A DNA stretch of 38,759 nucleotides from Cyclobacteriaceae bacterium (GCA_021648745.1 JAKISE010000023.1:1-38759); one strand, 5' to 3'. Shown: positions 1 through 8,529, counted from the first letter of the stretch. Program-made: numbers and translations. The notes: generated by a model from the letters alone, not told the origin.

Positions 1-126
1 GCAAATCAGTCGTTTTACTAAGTTTATCCTCTTAACCATAGCGGTGCTATGCTTTTCGAATATAAACTTCTGATTTATTGCATTTTGTCTTCTCATTACG
101 AATTCTATTGCATAATCCGGGTTTAA
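1..126 (-). repeat. Nested-palindrome repeat, copy 1 (partial), inside the transposase gene
   Basis: On the minus strand this begins AACCCGGATTATGCAATAG and carries AATAAATCAG, then TTCGAAAAGCATAGCACC with the hairpin CATAGC-ACC-GCTATG, then CGACTGATTTG at the window edge. The same blocks in the same order and nearly the same spacing occur at 18649-18823, where both ends can be seen. The copy here is cut by the window. It lies where transposase similarity stops, which suggests insertion into the gene. The repeat keeps the transposase frame open, so the sequence alone does not prove disruption. Confidence 0.75.
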
Positions 127-930
127 GGCTAAATCTTCTACGTTTTTATTGTTGATTAATCCTGCATCTGCGACTATGGTTATTTTCTCAAAACCATATT
201 TAAGCTTAAAAGCTTCAACAATTGGTAGCATTGTTTCTCCTTCATATTTATTGCCTTCAAAAACATCATAGGCAAGAGGGTAACCTCTTGAACTAACAAG
301 AAGCCCTAATACAATTTGAGGACATTGGTGTTTACCATCTTTTGAAAAGCCTCTTTTTCGTAATTCATCTTCTTGTTCAGCCTCAAAATAAATAGTAGTC
401 ACATCATAGAACATCATTTGAATATCCCCTCCTAGTATCTTCTTAGTATGCTCATAACTGATTTCCTGAATGGTCTCTTGTTTATTCTTGTGTAGCTTGT
501 CTAGGTAACGATATACCCTTTCTACATCAATGGTCAAACCATGATGTTTGAACCAATAGTCAGTTGTTTTGAGCTTACTAGAAGGACTTTCTATCCTAGT
601 TAGTACTAGTGGTCTAAATAACGGTGAGGTGATCTTATTGAAGCCTATCTCATCAAATATTTTCCCTAAAAGCATTTCTACTCCACATACATTAATCTCA
701 CAAATGTTATTAAGAATACTTTCTGCTTGCTCTTTTGAATTGTTGAAATCTAACCTTAAATTATACTGTTGAGCTGCGATCCACTCCTTACCTTCTCCTA
801 CCAGTTTTTTTATTTGATCTAAAGAAGCACTAGAGCCTATGGTAGTTTTGACCTTATACTTACCTGTACTCTTATCGATTACTTGGACACTGACAATGCC
901 ACTTTTATTTTTCTTCTTGCGGACAAACAT
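1..930 (-). mobile_element. IS1634-type DDE transposase gene, 5' part, interrupted and running off the window
   Basis: Reading leftwards from an ATG at 928-930, the frame stays open to the window edge (about 310 codons). The first 265 or so residues look like an IS4-superfamily transposase of the IS1634 type. Visible motifs are FYDVTTIYFE (D176 as first catalytic acid), GFSKDGKHQ near 195, LVSSRGYPLAYDVFEGN near 211-227, and VADAGL with D255 as second catalytic acid. After NVEDL (about residue 267) the similarity stops where a palindromic repeat begins (positions 1-126), so the gene is probably inactivated although no stop codon appears inside the window. The third acid and the C-terminus are not visible. 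The IS end is not resolved; it should lie between 931 and about 1020, where a truncated host gene begins. Confidence 0.8.
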
Positions 931-1021
931 CAAGCTAAAATAGTGACAAAAATCCTCTGGGACACCCTAGTCATGATGAAAAACAATCTCTACTATCTGT
1001 AATCGCCCTTTTTTAACTTAG

Positions 1022-1168
1022 CTAAAATTGACCGAGGAAAACAGGAAAGAGTTAGAGGTTGAATTAAAAAAACTTGGAAAGGTAATTTCCTGGGAGTCTA
1101 AAAAACTTGGTCGAGAACTTGAAAAAGAAGGCAATAAGCTCAATAAGAAATTAAAAAAGCTAGATTGA
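1022..1168 (+). pseudogene. 3' remnant of a lysine-rich coding sequence cut by the IS
   Basis: From a TAG at 1019-1021 the frame is open to TGA at 1166-1168. It encodes about 48 residues rich in Lys, Glu and Leu (LTEENRKELEVELKKLGKV, later ESKKLGRELEKEGNKLNKKL), an amphipathic helix or coiled-coil pattern. There is no plausible start and the upstream side is the IS flank, so this looks like the C-terminal tail of a gene whose front was removed or displaced. It converges on purE with a 3-bp gap, the spacing expected of an intact gene end. The parent protein is not recognised. Confidence 0.5.
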
Positions 1169-1171
1169 TTT

Positions 1172-1657
1172 CTATAAATCCTCTAAACTTTTCATGACTT
1201 TTTCTTTTAACTTATCCTTATAAGCCAATAGATTTTCGGCTATTTTTTCATCAAAAGTACCAATGATTTCAGCAGCTAAAATACCCGCGTTTTTGGCTCC
1301 GTTTAAAGCAACTGTTGCAACAGGTATGCCTCCAGGCATTTGTAAGATGGATAGGATAGAATCCCAGCCATCAATAGAATTGCTGGATTTTATAGGTACA
1401 CCAATAACAGGCAAGGTTGTTAAAGAAGCCACCATACCTGGTAAATGTGCAGCACCACCGGCTCCAGCTATAATGGTTTTAAGACCTCTACTTTTGGCAG
1501 ATTCAGCGTATTCTATCATACGGTGTGGTGTTCGGTGAGCTGAGACAATGGTTAGTTCAAATTCAACCCCGAGTTCTTTAAGTATATCGGCCGCTTCTTG
1601 CATTATTGGCAAGTCCGATTTACTACCCATTATTATCCCTATTTGTGGTGTGCTCAT
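1172..1657 (-). CDS. purE: N5-carboxyaminoimidazole ribonucleotide mutase PurE (class I)
   Basis: This cytoplasmic enzyme of de novo purine synthesis moves the carboxyl of N5-CAIR to C4, giving CAIR. The 161 residues match the family's usual length. Near the N-terminus is IGIIMGSKSDLPIM, followed by SAHRTPHR with the active-site His, and then the glycine-rich AGAGGAAHLPGM loop, all typical of class I PurE. The ATG overlaps the purK stop codon (ATGA), so the two are translationally coupled and act in sequence: PurK makes the N5-CAIR that PurE rearranges. It is probably transcribed from the purK promoter. Confidence 0.97.
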   Translation of the reverse strand: MSTPQIGIIMGSKSDLPIMQEAADILKELGVEFELTIVSAHRTPHRMIEYAESAKSRGLKTIIAGAGGAAHLPGMVASLTTLPVIGVPIKSSNSIDGWDSILSILQMPGGIPVATVALNGAKNAGILAAEIIGTFDEKIAENLLAYKDKLKEKVMKSLEDL

Positions 1658-2793
1658 GCTATAACCTTTAACGTGTTTTTTACAAAGTTAGCTTTTCTTT
1701 TTAGTTCCTCAGTATTGCCATTAGTTATAGTTACATGTCCCATTTTTCGAAATGGGCGTGTTTCAGTTTTTCCATATAAATGCACGTGAACTCCCGGTTC
1801 TTTCATTACTTGTTCAAGGCCTTGGTAAATTGCTGGTCCGGTATAACCCTCTTCGCCAAGTAAATTTACCATAGCTGACGGTATTAAGGCATCTGTTGCA
1901 CCTAGTGGCATGCCTAAAATAGCGCGTAAATGCTGCTCGTACTGCGAGGTAATATTAGCTTCAATAGTTTGGTGTCCACTATTATGTGGCCTGGGAGCCA
2001 CTTCATTAACAAGTATGTCTCCGTTATTGGTTACAAACATTTCTACTGCCAATAGTCCAACCATTTCTAGTTTTTCAATAACGTCTATTGCAATATTTTT
2101 AGCGTTTTGTTTAATCTCATCAGAAATTTCGGCTGGTGCGAAAAGGTATTCTACCAAATTATGCACGGGATGAAAAACCAATTCAACAGCAGGGAATACC
2201 CTAACTTCACCAGCGGTGTTTCTTGCCACAATTACCGATACTTCTTTTTCAAAAGGAATAAGATCTTCTATAATTCCAAGGGTATCAAATGCTTTTTCTA
2301 AATCTGCCTTTGTTCTAATAATTTGTACACCTCTTCCGTCATAACCCTCACGGGCAAGTTTGTTTACAAATGGGAGCTTTTTAGCAAATGCCATAACCTC
2401 CGATTTAGAATGTGTAATACTAAATGGAGCTGTGGGGATATTATTGGAATTATAAAACTGCTTTTGCAGCGACTTGTCCTTGATTAGTTCAATTACATGA
2501 GGTTGAGGAAAAACTTTTACCCCTTGCTTTTCAAGCGCCATTAACGCTTTGGTATTTACGTTTTCAATCTCAATGGTTAGTATATCACAGTCCTTTCCAA
2601 AGGCTAACACCTGATTATAATCGGTAATGTTTCCTTTTGTAAAATCTTGAATATATTTTTTGATAGGAGCATTTTCGTCAGGATCCATCGCTTTTATAGA
2701 TAGCCCATAATCAGAACCTGCTTTTACAAGCATACGACCTAACTGGCCTCCGCCTAAAATACCTATTTTAATGTTATGTAATTGATCAATCAA
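1654..2793 (-). CDS. purK: N5-carboxyaminoimidazole ribonucleotide synthase PurK
   Basis: This ATP-grasp ligase converts AIR, bicarbonate and ATP to N5-CAIR, the step before PurE. Its 379 residues fit the family. The N-terminal Rossmann-like motif is KIGILGGGQLGRML (about 9-22). The ATP-grasp core includes KLAREGYDGRGV near 149-160, and the metal/product site is NEVAPRPHNSGH near 265-276. The start is a TTG (2791-2793): no ATG exists upstream in frame, and the next Met (in GRML) lies within the nucleotide-binding motif. A TATATTTG promoter box lies 15 bp upstream. The stop overlaps the purE start by 4 nt. Confidence 0.96.
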   Translation of the reverse strand: MIDQLHNIKIGILGGGQLGRMLVKAGSDYGLSIKAMDPDENAPIKKYIQDFTKGNITDYNQVLAFGKDCDILTIEIENVNTKALMALEKQGVKVFPQPHVIELIKDKSLQKQFYNSNNIPTAPFSITHSKSEVMAFAKKLPFVNKLAREGYDGRGVQIIRTKADLEKAFDTLGIIEDLIPFEKEVSVIVARNTAGEVRVFPAVELVFHPVHNLVEYLFAPAEISDEIKQNAKNIAIDVIEKLEMVGLLAVEMFVTNNGDILVNEVAPRPHNSGHQTIEANITSQYEQHLRAILGMPLGATDALIPSAMVNLLGEEGYTGPAIYQGLEQVMKEPGVHVHLYGKTETRPFRKMGHVTITNGNTEELKRKANFVKNTLKVIA

Positions 2794-2807
2794 TTTGCTT
2801 TTTTTTA

Positions 2808-2815
2808 CAAATATA
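2808..2815 (-). promoter_or_regulatory. -7 box of the purKE promoter (TATATTTG)
   Basis: On the minus strand TATATTTG matches the Bacteroidota -7 consensus TAnnTTTG exactly and lies 15 bp upstream of the purK TTG. No clear TTG -33 element is visible at the expected distance, so the call rests on the -7 box and position. Confidence 0.5.
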
Positions 2816-2851
2816 GAACCTCTCTAGTATTACATAATTAAGATGATTCTC

Positions 2852-4249
2852 TTATTTTTTTAGCTCCCAAATAGTTGGTTTTTTTTGACGATATCGTTTA
2901 GAAATATCAGGTAACCTCTTTGAGATTTTTTTCCAATTATCTTCCAAATCAATAATAACTTCTGGGTTGGATTTCTCAAACTGTGCTTCTAAAAAAACCA
3001 AATTATCGTAATAATCTAATTCATTAAAAAATGATTTTGAAAGTCCCCAGTCATAAAAAGGGCCAGCCAATTTTGCTTCTTCGTATAAATCTTTAGCATC
3101 ACCCAGTACCATTATTGGTTTGCCTTTGATTGCATTTCTGTAGTTGTTTAGTAGGCTAGTATTAGCTGTTGTATCCATTTTAGGCACCATATTATGAGAA
3201 ATACCCCAAAGCAAGAGTACTGGACCTAAGAATAAGATAACATTTAGCACGGAGGCGTAAACTCTATGTTTAAATAAAGAGACGAAGTGAATAGTGAAAA
3301 AGGTTGTGATCGGAATAAATATTACAAGGCTGTATTGGGTGGTAGGTTTTTCTATTGATAATATGACAATCATTAAAGCTCCTAAAATAAAAAATAGCTG
3401 AACTATCCTGTTTTGGTAGTTGGTTAATCTCCTTTGCTTGCCAAAGCTTAAAATGGAAATTAGCATAAAAAACAGACCAAATCCTACTATAATAACTCCT
3501 TGTATCCACCCTACAGCATTGTAGTAGGAGTTAAAATTATTTAGTAATAGAAAATTATTTATAAAGTAAACAGTACGTTCGCCTATAACCCAATAGTAGA
3601 AAAAAGCCAATACTAACGGGGTTAAGCCTGCAAACAGAAGTAAAAAATATCTTCTTAATACGGTGTTAGAAAACATAGCTAACAATACTAATCCAATGGG
3701 AATAATGATAATAAATGGTAAATAGAATAGAGTGGCGAGGCCAAAGAATAGACCAATTAAAATAATGTGTAAGTCTTTCTTAGCCCTAAACTCAACATGG
3801 CTTAATAATTTACCCAAGCCGAGTAAGATAAATGTAAGGCCCATTAAGGTTGGGGAGAGTGTAAAAAATGCGGGGTGAGATGAAGTGATAAGTACGTAAA
3901 TGAGCGCTGGGAAATAGGTGTTGTTTTCAAATAATTTTGCCCGCATAGAAAAATTATTAATGATAATAGCCTGAAAAAAAGTTAGGAGGGTTCCTAAGAT
4001 AAGCAGGCTAAGTATAGACCTGCCAAACAGCCATGTTATAATCATATAAATAGTGGCAGAAAACGGAGCTAACCCATCCCAAATTCTGATATACATTGAG
4101 CTCCCCTGCATTGCTTCGCCAATGGTAAACCAGTGGTAAACCTCAGGATAAAAAGTGGGGCTTAAGAAAATTGGTAATTTGAGCAAAAAAAGTAGCACCA
4201 AAAGAGGCGCTAATCTAAATGGGTCGTTTATCTTAAAGTATGATAGCAA
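2852..4249 (-). CDS. Polytopic membrane protein with soluble C-terminal domain (possibly DUF6427-like)
   Basis: The 465-residue protein has about ten hydrophobic segments over residues 10-345, and then a soluble tail of about 115 residues containing PIMVLGDAKDLYEEAKLAGPFYDWGLSK split over 360-390. The short N-terminus with LPIFLSP and an early VYHWFTIGEAM stretch recalls Bacteroidota membrane proteins annotated DUF6427, but this is from memory and not certain. Function is unknown; the layout also resembles multi-pass membrane glycosyltransferases with few catalytic marks. The start is TTG (4247-4249) because a stop codon lies six codons upstream and the next Met is inside a conserved-looking loop. 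It has its own promoter region. Confidence 0.75.
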   Translation of the reverse strand: MLSYFKINDPFRLAPLLVLLFLLKLPIFLSPTFYPEVYHWFTIGEAMQGSSMYIRIWDGLAPFSATIYMIITWLFGRSILSLLILGTLLTFFQAIIINNFSMRAKLFENNTYFPALIYVLITSSHPAFFTLSPTLMGLTFILLGLGKLLSHVEFRAKKDLHIILIGLFFGLATLFYLPFIIIIPIGLVLLAMFSNTVLRRYFLLLFAGLTPLVLAFFYYWVIGERTVYFINNFLLLNNFNSYYNAVGWIQGVIIVGFGLFFMLISILSFGKQRRLTNYQNRIVQLFFILGALMIVILSIEKPTTQYSLVIFIPITTFFTIHFVSLFKHRVYASVLNVILFLGPVLLLWGISHNMVPKMDTTANTSLLNNYRNAIKGKPIMVLGDAKDLYEEAKLAGPFYDWGLSKSFFNELDYYDNLVFLEAQFEKSNPEVIIDLEDNWKKISKRLPDISKRYRQKKPTIWELKK

Positions 4250-4271
4250 TCGTTGTCTACGTTAGTTTTGA

Positions 4272-4318
4272 CAAATGTATTAATTTCAAAGATAGTATGT
4301 ATCAAATGTGAATCTCAA
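4272..4318 (-). promoter_or_regulatory. Promoter region with two TAnnTTTG boxes
   Basis: On the minus strand TATCTTTG (4287-4294) is preceded by TTG at 4316-4318 with a 21-bp spacer, close to the Bacteroidota TTG-N19-21-TAnnTTTG form. A second box, TACATTTG, lies at 4272-4279, 22 bp from the TTG start of the membrane protein. Either could be used; the first has the better -33 partner. Confidence 0.5.
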
Positions 4319-4409
4319 CAGGCTGTAATTTATTATAAACGACTTACTATAACGAAGTGCGGTATTCACTCCCTAGGTAAACATCAATTTCACTACTTTT
4401 ACATGATAT

Positions 4410-4781
4410 ATGGAAACTCAAAGACAACATAAATATTCAAAACAAATATTGAAGGATTTAGCGCAAATTTTTCAACGCAACATCCAAGATAGTTTTGCTG
4501 GCGCATTTGTTACACTAAAGGAGGTTAAAATTAGTCCAGATTTGGCTATAGCCACTGTATATGTAAGCGTGCTGCCAGTTTCTAAGGGTAACGAAGTGAT
4601 GTTAATTATTGAGCAGAACAGTAAAAAAATTAGAGGGATACTTGGTAAAGTAATTGGTAAACACGCAAGAATTGTTCCTCAACTCCGTTTTTTCCTTGAT
4701 AGCACCGAAGAAGATGGCTCCAAGATGGATTCTATACTTGAGAAACTACATATTCCTAAAAAAGACCAATCGAAAGATTGA
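4410..4781 (+). CDS. rbfA: Ribosome-binding factor A
   Basis: RbfA binds the 30S subunit during late maturation of 16S rRNA. The 123-residue length is typical. Recognisable marks are RQHKYSKQILKDLAQIFQR near the start, VKISPDLAIATVYVSVLP (about 40-58), and the KH-like C-terminal RIVPQLRFFLDSTEEDGSKM with a family-typical Pro-x-Leu-x-Phe pattern. Its TGA overlaps the TTG start of the downstream permease (TTGA), a gene order common in Bacteroidota, so the two are likely co-expressed. A weak TACTTTTA box lies just upstream of the start. Confidence 0.95.
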   Translation: METQRQHKYSKQILKDLAQIFQRNIQDSFAGAFVTLKEVKISPDLAIATVYVSVLPVSKGNEVMLIIEQNSKKIRGILGKVIGKHARIVPQLRFFLDSTEEDGSKMDSILEKLHIPKKDQSKD

Positions 4782-6001
4782 AATTTGCATTTACCATAGC
4801 GCAGAAGTATTTCTGGTCTAAAGAAAAGAAAAATTTCATTAATATAATTTCTGTCATTTCAATGTTTGTTGTAGGTTTTTCTACAATGGCATTAATTATT
4901 ATTTTGTCTGTTTTTAATGGGCTTGAGGACTTATTGAGGGATTTGTATGGTTCTTTTGATCCTGAAATAAAGATTGAAGCGGTAAAGGGCAAATCGTTTG
5001 AGCTGGATTCGGACTTAATTCAAAAATTAAATGATATCCCTGGGGTGGATCAAGTAGTTTTTGTGATAGAAGATAATGCGTACGTAAAATACAACAAATC
5101 TGAAATGGTGGCGGTTATCAAAGGGGTAAGTGCCAATTACCCAAAAGTAAATCGGTTAGAAACTAAGATAGTTGAAGGGAAGCTTAACTTTTGGAATGGC
5201 AACATTCCGATGGCTGTGGTAGGGCAAGGGATACAATATAGTTTAGGAGTTTCTACAGCTGACGACTATAGCACATTACAGGTGTATTACCCCAAAAACT
5301 TGCGAAGTAAGAGCCTAAATATGAGTAATACAATGACCAAAATGAACCTGCAAGTGGCGGGTGTTTTTGCAATTGAACGGCAGTTTGACGAAAAATATAT
5401 CATTGTACCAATAACCTTTGCAGCTGAGCTGTTTAGGTATCAAAACCGGGTAACTTCCTTAGAAGTAAGTGTAATGAAAGGCAGTGAAACTCAAAAAGTG
5501 CAAGAAGCCATTAAAGTGTTTTTGGGAGATACCTTTAAGGTACAAAATGCAGATGAGCAACATAGTATTATTTTACGCACAGTTAAAATTGAGAAGCTCT
5601 TTGTGTTTGTTACATTTATCTTCATAATAGGGGTTAGTTCCATCAACATTTTCTTTGCACTTTCCATGTTGGTTATTGAAAAAAAGAAAGATATTGGAAT
5701 GCTTTTTTCAATGGGAGCAACAAAGAAACAAATACGCTCTATTTTCTTAGCAGAGGGAGCAATAATTTCATTAACAGGTGCGAGTGTTGGGTTATTACTA
5801 GGCCTTGTGATTGTTATATTGCAAGAAAAAGTGGGCTTAGTAAGAATGGGTCTGCAAACTTCAGTAATTGATTATTACCCTGTTGAGTTACAATTTCAAG
5901 ATTTTATTTTCACAGCTGGGAGTATCATTCTAATCACTTTTTTAGTATCTGTCCGTCCAGCAATTATGGCTTCTAAATTTTCACAAATAATTCATTCATA
6001 A
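4778..6001 (+). CDS. LolC/LolE-like FtsX-family ABC transporter permease
   Basis: This is an inner-membrane permease of the MacB/LolC type, probably for release of lipoproteins from the inner membrane with a LolD-type ATPase encoded elsewhere. Its 407 residues show one N-terminal membrane segment (about 20-45, after the hallmark QKYFWSKEKKNFINIIS), a periplasmic domain (about 50-265) and three C-terminal membrane segments (about 270-300, 320-350 and 372-395). KKDIGMLFSMGATKKQIRSI is the FtsX coupling-helix signature. The start is TTG overlapping the rbfA stop. No ATPase gene is adjacent, as is usual for Bacteroidota. The 3' end overlaps the convergent lipoprotein gene by 6 bp. Confidence 0.88.
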   Translation: MKFAFTIAQKYFWSKEKKNFINIISVISMFVVGFSTMALIIILSVFNGLEDLLRDLYGSFDPEIKIEAVKGKSFELDSDLIQKLNDIPGVDQVVFVIEDNAYVKYNKSEMVAVIKGVSANYPKVNRLETKIVEGKLNFWNGNIPMAVVGQGIQYSLGVSTADDYSTLQVYYPKNLRSKSLNMSNTMTKMNLQVAGVFAIERQFDEKYIIVPITFAAELFRYQNRVTSLEVSVMKGSETQKVQEAIKVFLGDTFKVQNADEQHSIILRTVKIEKLFVFVTFIFIIGVSSINIFFALSMLVIEKKKDIGMLFSMGATKKQIRSIFLAEGAIISLTGASVGLLLGLVIVILQEKVGLVRMGLQTSVIDYYPVELQFQDFIFTAGSIILITFLVSVRPAIMASKFSQIIHS

Positions 6002-6502
6002 CATTGGCTTAAAAGAGAAAGCTATTTGCTGAGCATATTTTATTAGTAAATCACGTGTGTTAACGGATTTTCGCACTTTAAAAGACTTGCTTCCTTGCCA
6101 CAGCAGTTTATCATGCTTATCCCAAAATTCAATTAATAGCACACCTTCCTTATAATTTGTGGTGGTAACATTATAATTGGGGTAATACATTTGGTTATAT
6201 CTATTAAAATGTTGGTTATCAATATTAGTGGTACTCGATGTTCCCATAGTTATTTTATAACTAACATATATATCTGACTCATAACTTTTGTTATAGCCTT
6301 TATTAATTAATTCATTAGAAATTGAACGTTCTATCAAGCTATCCAATAATTTTTGTTGAGGCCTCAATTTTTTTATATCTCTGGCATAAAACGAAAATGT
6401 GTCGAAAGAAATACGGCTTTCATCAACCACATAAAAGCTTATAACTTTAGTTGTACAGGAACTAAGGAAGAAAGCAATGGCTGCGTAAATAAAAAATCTC
6501 AT
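5996..6502 (-). CDS. DUF4136-like lipoprotein
   Basis: The 168-residue protein has a lipoprotein signal: MRFFIYAAIAFFLSSC, with Cys16 as the likely lipidation site. The mature part has the look of DUF4136: an early SFDTFSFY, a mid-protein segment on Ser/Asn-rich strands, and GVLLIEFWDKHDKLLWQGS near the C-terminus, followed by a helical end. It is predicted to sit in the periplasm-facing outer-membrane leaflet. Role unknown. Its ATG overlaps the stop of the upstream small gene (ATGA), so the two form a unit. The family call is from the pattern, not a search. Confidence 0.72.
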   Translation of the reverse strand: MRFFIYAAIAFFLSSCTTKVISFYVVDESRISFDTFSFYARDIKKLRPQQKLLDSLIERSISNELINKGYNKSYESDIYVSYKITMGTSSTTNIDNQHFNRYNQMYYPNYNVTTTNYKEGVLLIEFWDKHDKLLWQGSKSFKVRKSVNTRDLLIKYAQQIAFSFKPML

Positions 6503-6741
6503 AATTCAATAAATGTAAAATCCTCTCCTTTTCCAAAAGCTATTAATTCACTTAGCAGTTGCTCTTCTAGGGTATCAATCATTTTTATTTTGTAATCGTT
6601 ATTATCAAAAATCTCCATCACTTCAAATTGCCACACTTCGCCATAGTTTTTAATTGAGTAGCACTTTCCGGTTCTTATAATGTTAAATGATGCATTCATT
6701 TTATCTATTGATTTTGCAATACCAAAACTAAAGATTCCCAT
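6499..6741 (-). CDS. Small conserved-looking hypothetical protein, coupled to the lipoprotein gene
   Basis: An 80-residue soluble protein with no recognised family. Visible text includes IRTGKCYSIKNYGEVWQFEV and a C-terminal GKGEDFTFIEL. Support for a real gene comes from the 4-nt ATGA overlap with the lipoprotein start and normal codon use. The ATG at 6739-6741 is used here; a second Met 15 codons later is possible. It diverges from the DUF3127 gene with only 40 bp between starts, so the two promoters must be interleaved. Confidence 0.6.
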   Translation of the reverse strand: MGIFSFGIAKSIDKMNASFNIIRTGKCYSIKNYGEVWQFEVMEIFDNNDYKIKMIDTLEEQLLSELIAFGKGEDFTFIEL

Positions 6742-6750
6742 TAAAAAAAC

Positions 6751-6758
6751 TACATTTG
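6751..6758 (+). promoter_or_regulatory. -7 box TACATTTG for the DUF3127 gene
   Basis: An exact TAnnTTTG match 23 bp before the ATG at 6782. It supports that ATG over the longer open frame starting at 6680, which would begin inside the divergent gene and upstream of this promoter. Confidence 0.5.
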
Positions 6759-6781
6759 TAAATTATAATAAACAATCTATT

Positions 6782-7165
6782 ATGTCATTAAGCATTGCCG
6801 GTTCTATTTTAGAAATATCAGAAGTTCAACAAATTAAAGAAACTTTTAAGAAAAGAGAATTTGTACTAGAACACACAGAAAATCCTCAATACCCAGAATT
6901 TATAAAATTTGAATTGATTCAGGATAAATGTGCCTTATTAGATGCATTTAAAGTTGGAGACAAGGTAAATGTTCAGTTTAACCTTAAAGGTAGAAAGTGG
7001 ACAGATAGAGACGGCAAGGTTGTGTACTTTAATTCGTTACAAGCTTGGCGGTTACAAGCAGAGGGTGGAGCGGAGCCAGAAAAATCCGCAGGAGCTGCCC
7101 CTCTGGAAGGGCTTTCAGAGCCCGAATGGGCTAGTAACGATAGCGAAGGCGATTTGCCATTTTAA
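6782..7165 (+). CDS. DUF3127 (single-strand-binding-like OB-fold) protein
   Basis: The 127-residue protein begins MSLSIAGSILEISEVQQIK and has the OB-fold-like core VLEHTENPQYPEFIKFELIQ, later VGDKVNVQFNLKGRKW, then an acidic flexible tail ending WASNDSEGDLPF. The tail mimics the DxxPF acidic tip of SSB proteins, which recruits partner proteins. This is the Bacteroidota DUF3127 family; a nucleic-acid-binding role is inferred. The frame is open 34 codons further upstream, but the promoter box and N-terminal family pattern favour the start at 6782. Confidence 0.88.
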   Translation: MSLSIAGSILEISEVQQIKETFKKREFVLEHTENPQYPEFIKFELIQDKCALLDAFKVGDKVNVQFNLKGRKWTDRDGKVVYFNSLQAWRLQAEGGAEPEKSAGAAPLEGLSEPEWASNDSEGDLPF

Positions 7166-7271
7166 TATAGTACTAGGTACTTTAGGTGTTTTTACCTATT
7201 TAGATTTTGTTTTTTTACAAGTACTTTTAAACTCTGATTAAAATTAACCGGCAACAGACTAAAAATAAATA

Positions 7272-7649
7272 ATGGCGGCTTCGCTTTATATCGTAGAAGA
7301 TGATGAAATATATGCTCAGTTTTTAAAGGCAAACTTTAAAGGCGAGTACGAGGTATTTATGTTTATTTCAGCTGAAGATTGTTTAGAAGCCATCAAGGGG
7401 CATGGGCATACGCCAGATGTAATGATTTTAGATTATAATTTGCCAGGCATGAGTGGAATTGATTTGTACGATAGGCTTAAACCAACTTACCCTCGCTCAA
7501 AATTTATAATGCTTAGCTCCATTGATGATGGCACTCAGGTACTTGAGTTTATTAAAAAGGGAGTAAATGATTATGTGGTAAAGGATGACAGCGTAATCTC
7601 TTCTTTGCAGAATGTAATAAAAGGGGAAGATAAATTTACCCTTAGCTAA
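7272..7649 (+). CDS. Single-domain response regulator (CheY-like), copy 1
   Basis: The 125 residues make a complete receiver domain and nothing else. D10/D11 form the acidic pocket, D54 in MILDYNLPGMSG is the phospho-acceptor, S82 and S83 stand where the conserved Thr/Ser lies, and K104 in VVKDD is the conserved Lys. No output domain is present, so it must act by protein contact or in a phosphorelay. It is strikingly like the regulator at 9014-9400: both have AEDCL, LPGMSGIDLY, LSSxDDG and FIKKG. It converges with the histidine kinase gene, overlapping it by 4 nt at the 3' ends. Confidence 0.92.
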   Translation: MAASLYIVEDDEIYAQFLKANFKGEYEVFMFISAEDCLEAIKGHGHTPDVMILDYNLPGMSGIDLYDRLKPTYPRSKFIMLSSIDDGTQVLEFIKKGVNDYVVKDDSVISSLQNVIKGEDKFTLS

Positions 7650-8377
7650 TTAGAATTTTTAGGCAATTCTAGCTTAAAACAAACCTTCGAACCTTCTTGT
7701 GTAAAACTAATCTTTCCACCAATAGCTTGAGCATATTGCTGTGCAATAAATAAACCGTTGCCCAACGCGCTTTCCCCATAAGTAGGTCGAGTTGATAAAG
7801 GCGAATTTCGCTGGAACAAAAGCTGAGTTTCTTCCTGCCCAATTGGCCCACTATCCGTAATAACCTGTAGTTCAATTAAGTTTTTTGACGAGGACAATAC
7901 GGCAATAATTTTACTTTTTTTAGGTGTAAATTTCACCGCATTCGAAATCAAATTATTCAATATTCTATCCAGCGATCTTTTATCTGACCATTCAGTCACT
8001 TTATCTATTTTAAGATCTAAAGAAATGTTTTTAGCCTGAATTTGTTTAGAATAGCTTTTGAAATTTTCTTGGAGTATTAGCTCTATTTGAACCTCCTGCA
8101 TGCTCAATTCAATGTTATTATTTTCAATGGCTCGTAAGTCCATTAAGTTACGAACAACAGTAAGTCCTTCTTTTATAACCCACTCCATCCGATTCAAATA
8201 ATCTAGCTGTTCTTCATTAAGGTTTTCAGAAACTAGCTGAAGTAAATTGCTAAGAGCATACAGCTTATTAAAGGGTGACTTTACATCGTGAGATATCAGT
8301 TTTAACAACTGATCTTTTTCTTGTTCTAATTCAAGAACTCTCTCTTCGAGCTTTTTTATGATATCTTCGTTTGCCAT
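7646..8377 (-). CDS. Soluble sensor-less histidine kinase
   Basis: The 243-residue protein has a short N-terminal coiled coil (about 5-28), HisKA with H30 in LISHDVKSPFNKL, N-box NNLISNAVKF (141-150), a reduced G1 box DSGPIG (175-180) and a G2 box LGNGLFIAQ (about 205-213). It has no membrane segment and no PAS, GAF or other sensor domain, so it probably receives its signal from a partner and is cytoplasmic. The neighbouring receiver-only proteins are obvious phosphotransfer partners. A promoter with good spacing lies upstream (8417-8447). Confidence 0.9.
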   Translation of the reverse strand: MANEDIIKKLEERVLELEQEKDQLLKLISHDVKSPFNKLYALSNLLQLVSENLNEEQLDYLNRMEWVIKEGLTVVRNLMDLRAIENNNIELSMQEVQIELILQENFKSYSKQIQAKNISLDLKIDKVTEWSDKRSLDRILNNLISNAVKFTPKKSKIIAVLSSSKNLIELQVITDSGPIGQEETQLLFQRNSPLSTRPTYGESALGNGLFIAQQYAQAIGGKISFTQEGSKVCFKLELPKNSN

Positions 8378-8416
8378 ACTAATTGAAATCTATAATATCA
8401 ATTTTTGGGCAAGGCT

Positions 8417-8447
8417 CAAAATTTATGATGGTTTAATTAATACACAA
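8417..8447 (-). promoter_or_regulatory. Candidate promoter of the soluble kinase
   Basis: On the minus strand TTG (8445-8447), a 20-bp spacer and AAATTTTG (8417-8424; one mismatch to TAnnTTTG) lie 39 bp upstream of the ATG. Confidence 0.4.
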
Positions 8448-8529
8448 TTTTTGTTGCTAGGTAAAAGACTTTGGTAAAATAAAGTTTACTAACTTAGTTA
8501 TTTTAAAGGTACTTTTTTAATCTAGTAAA

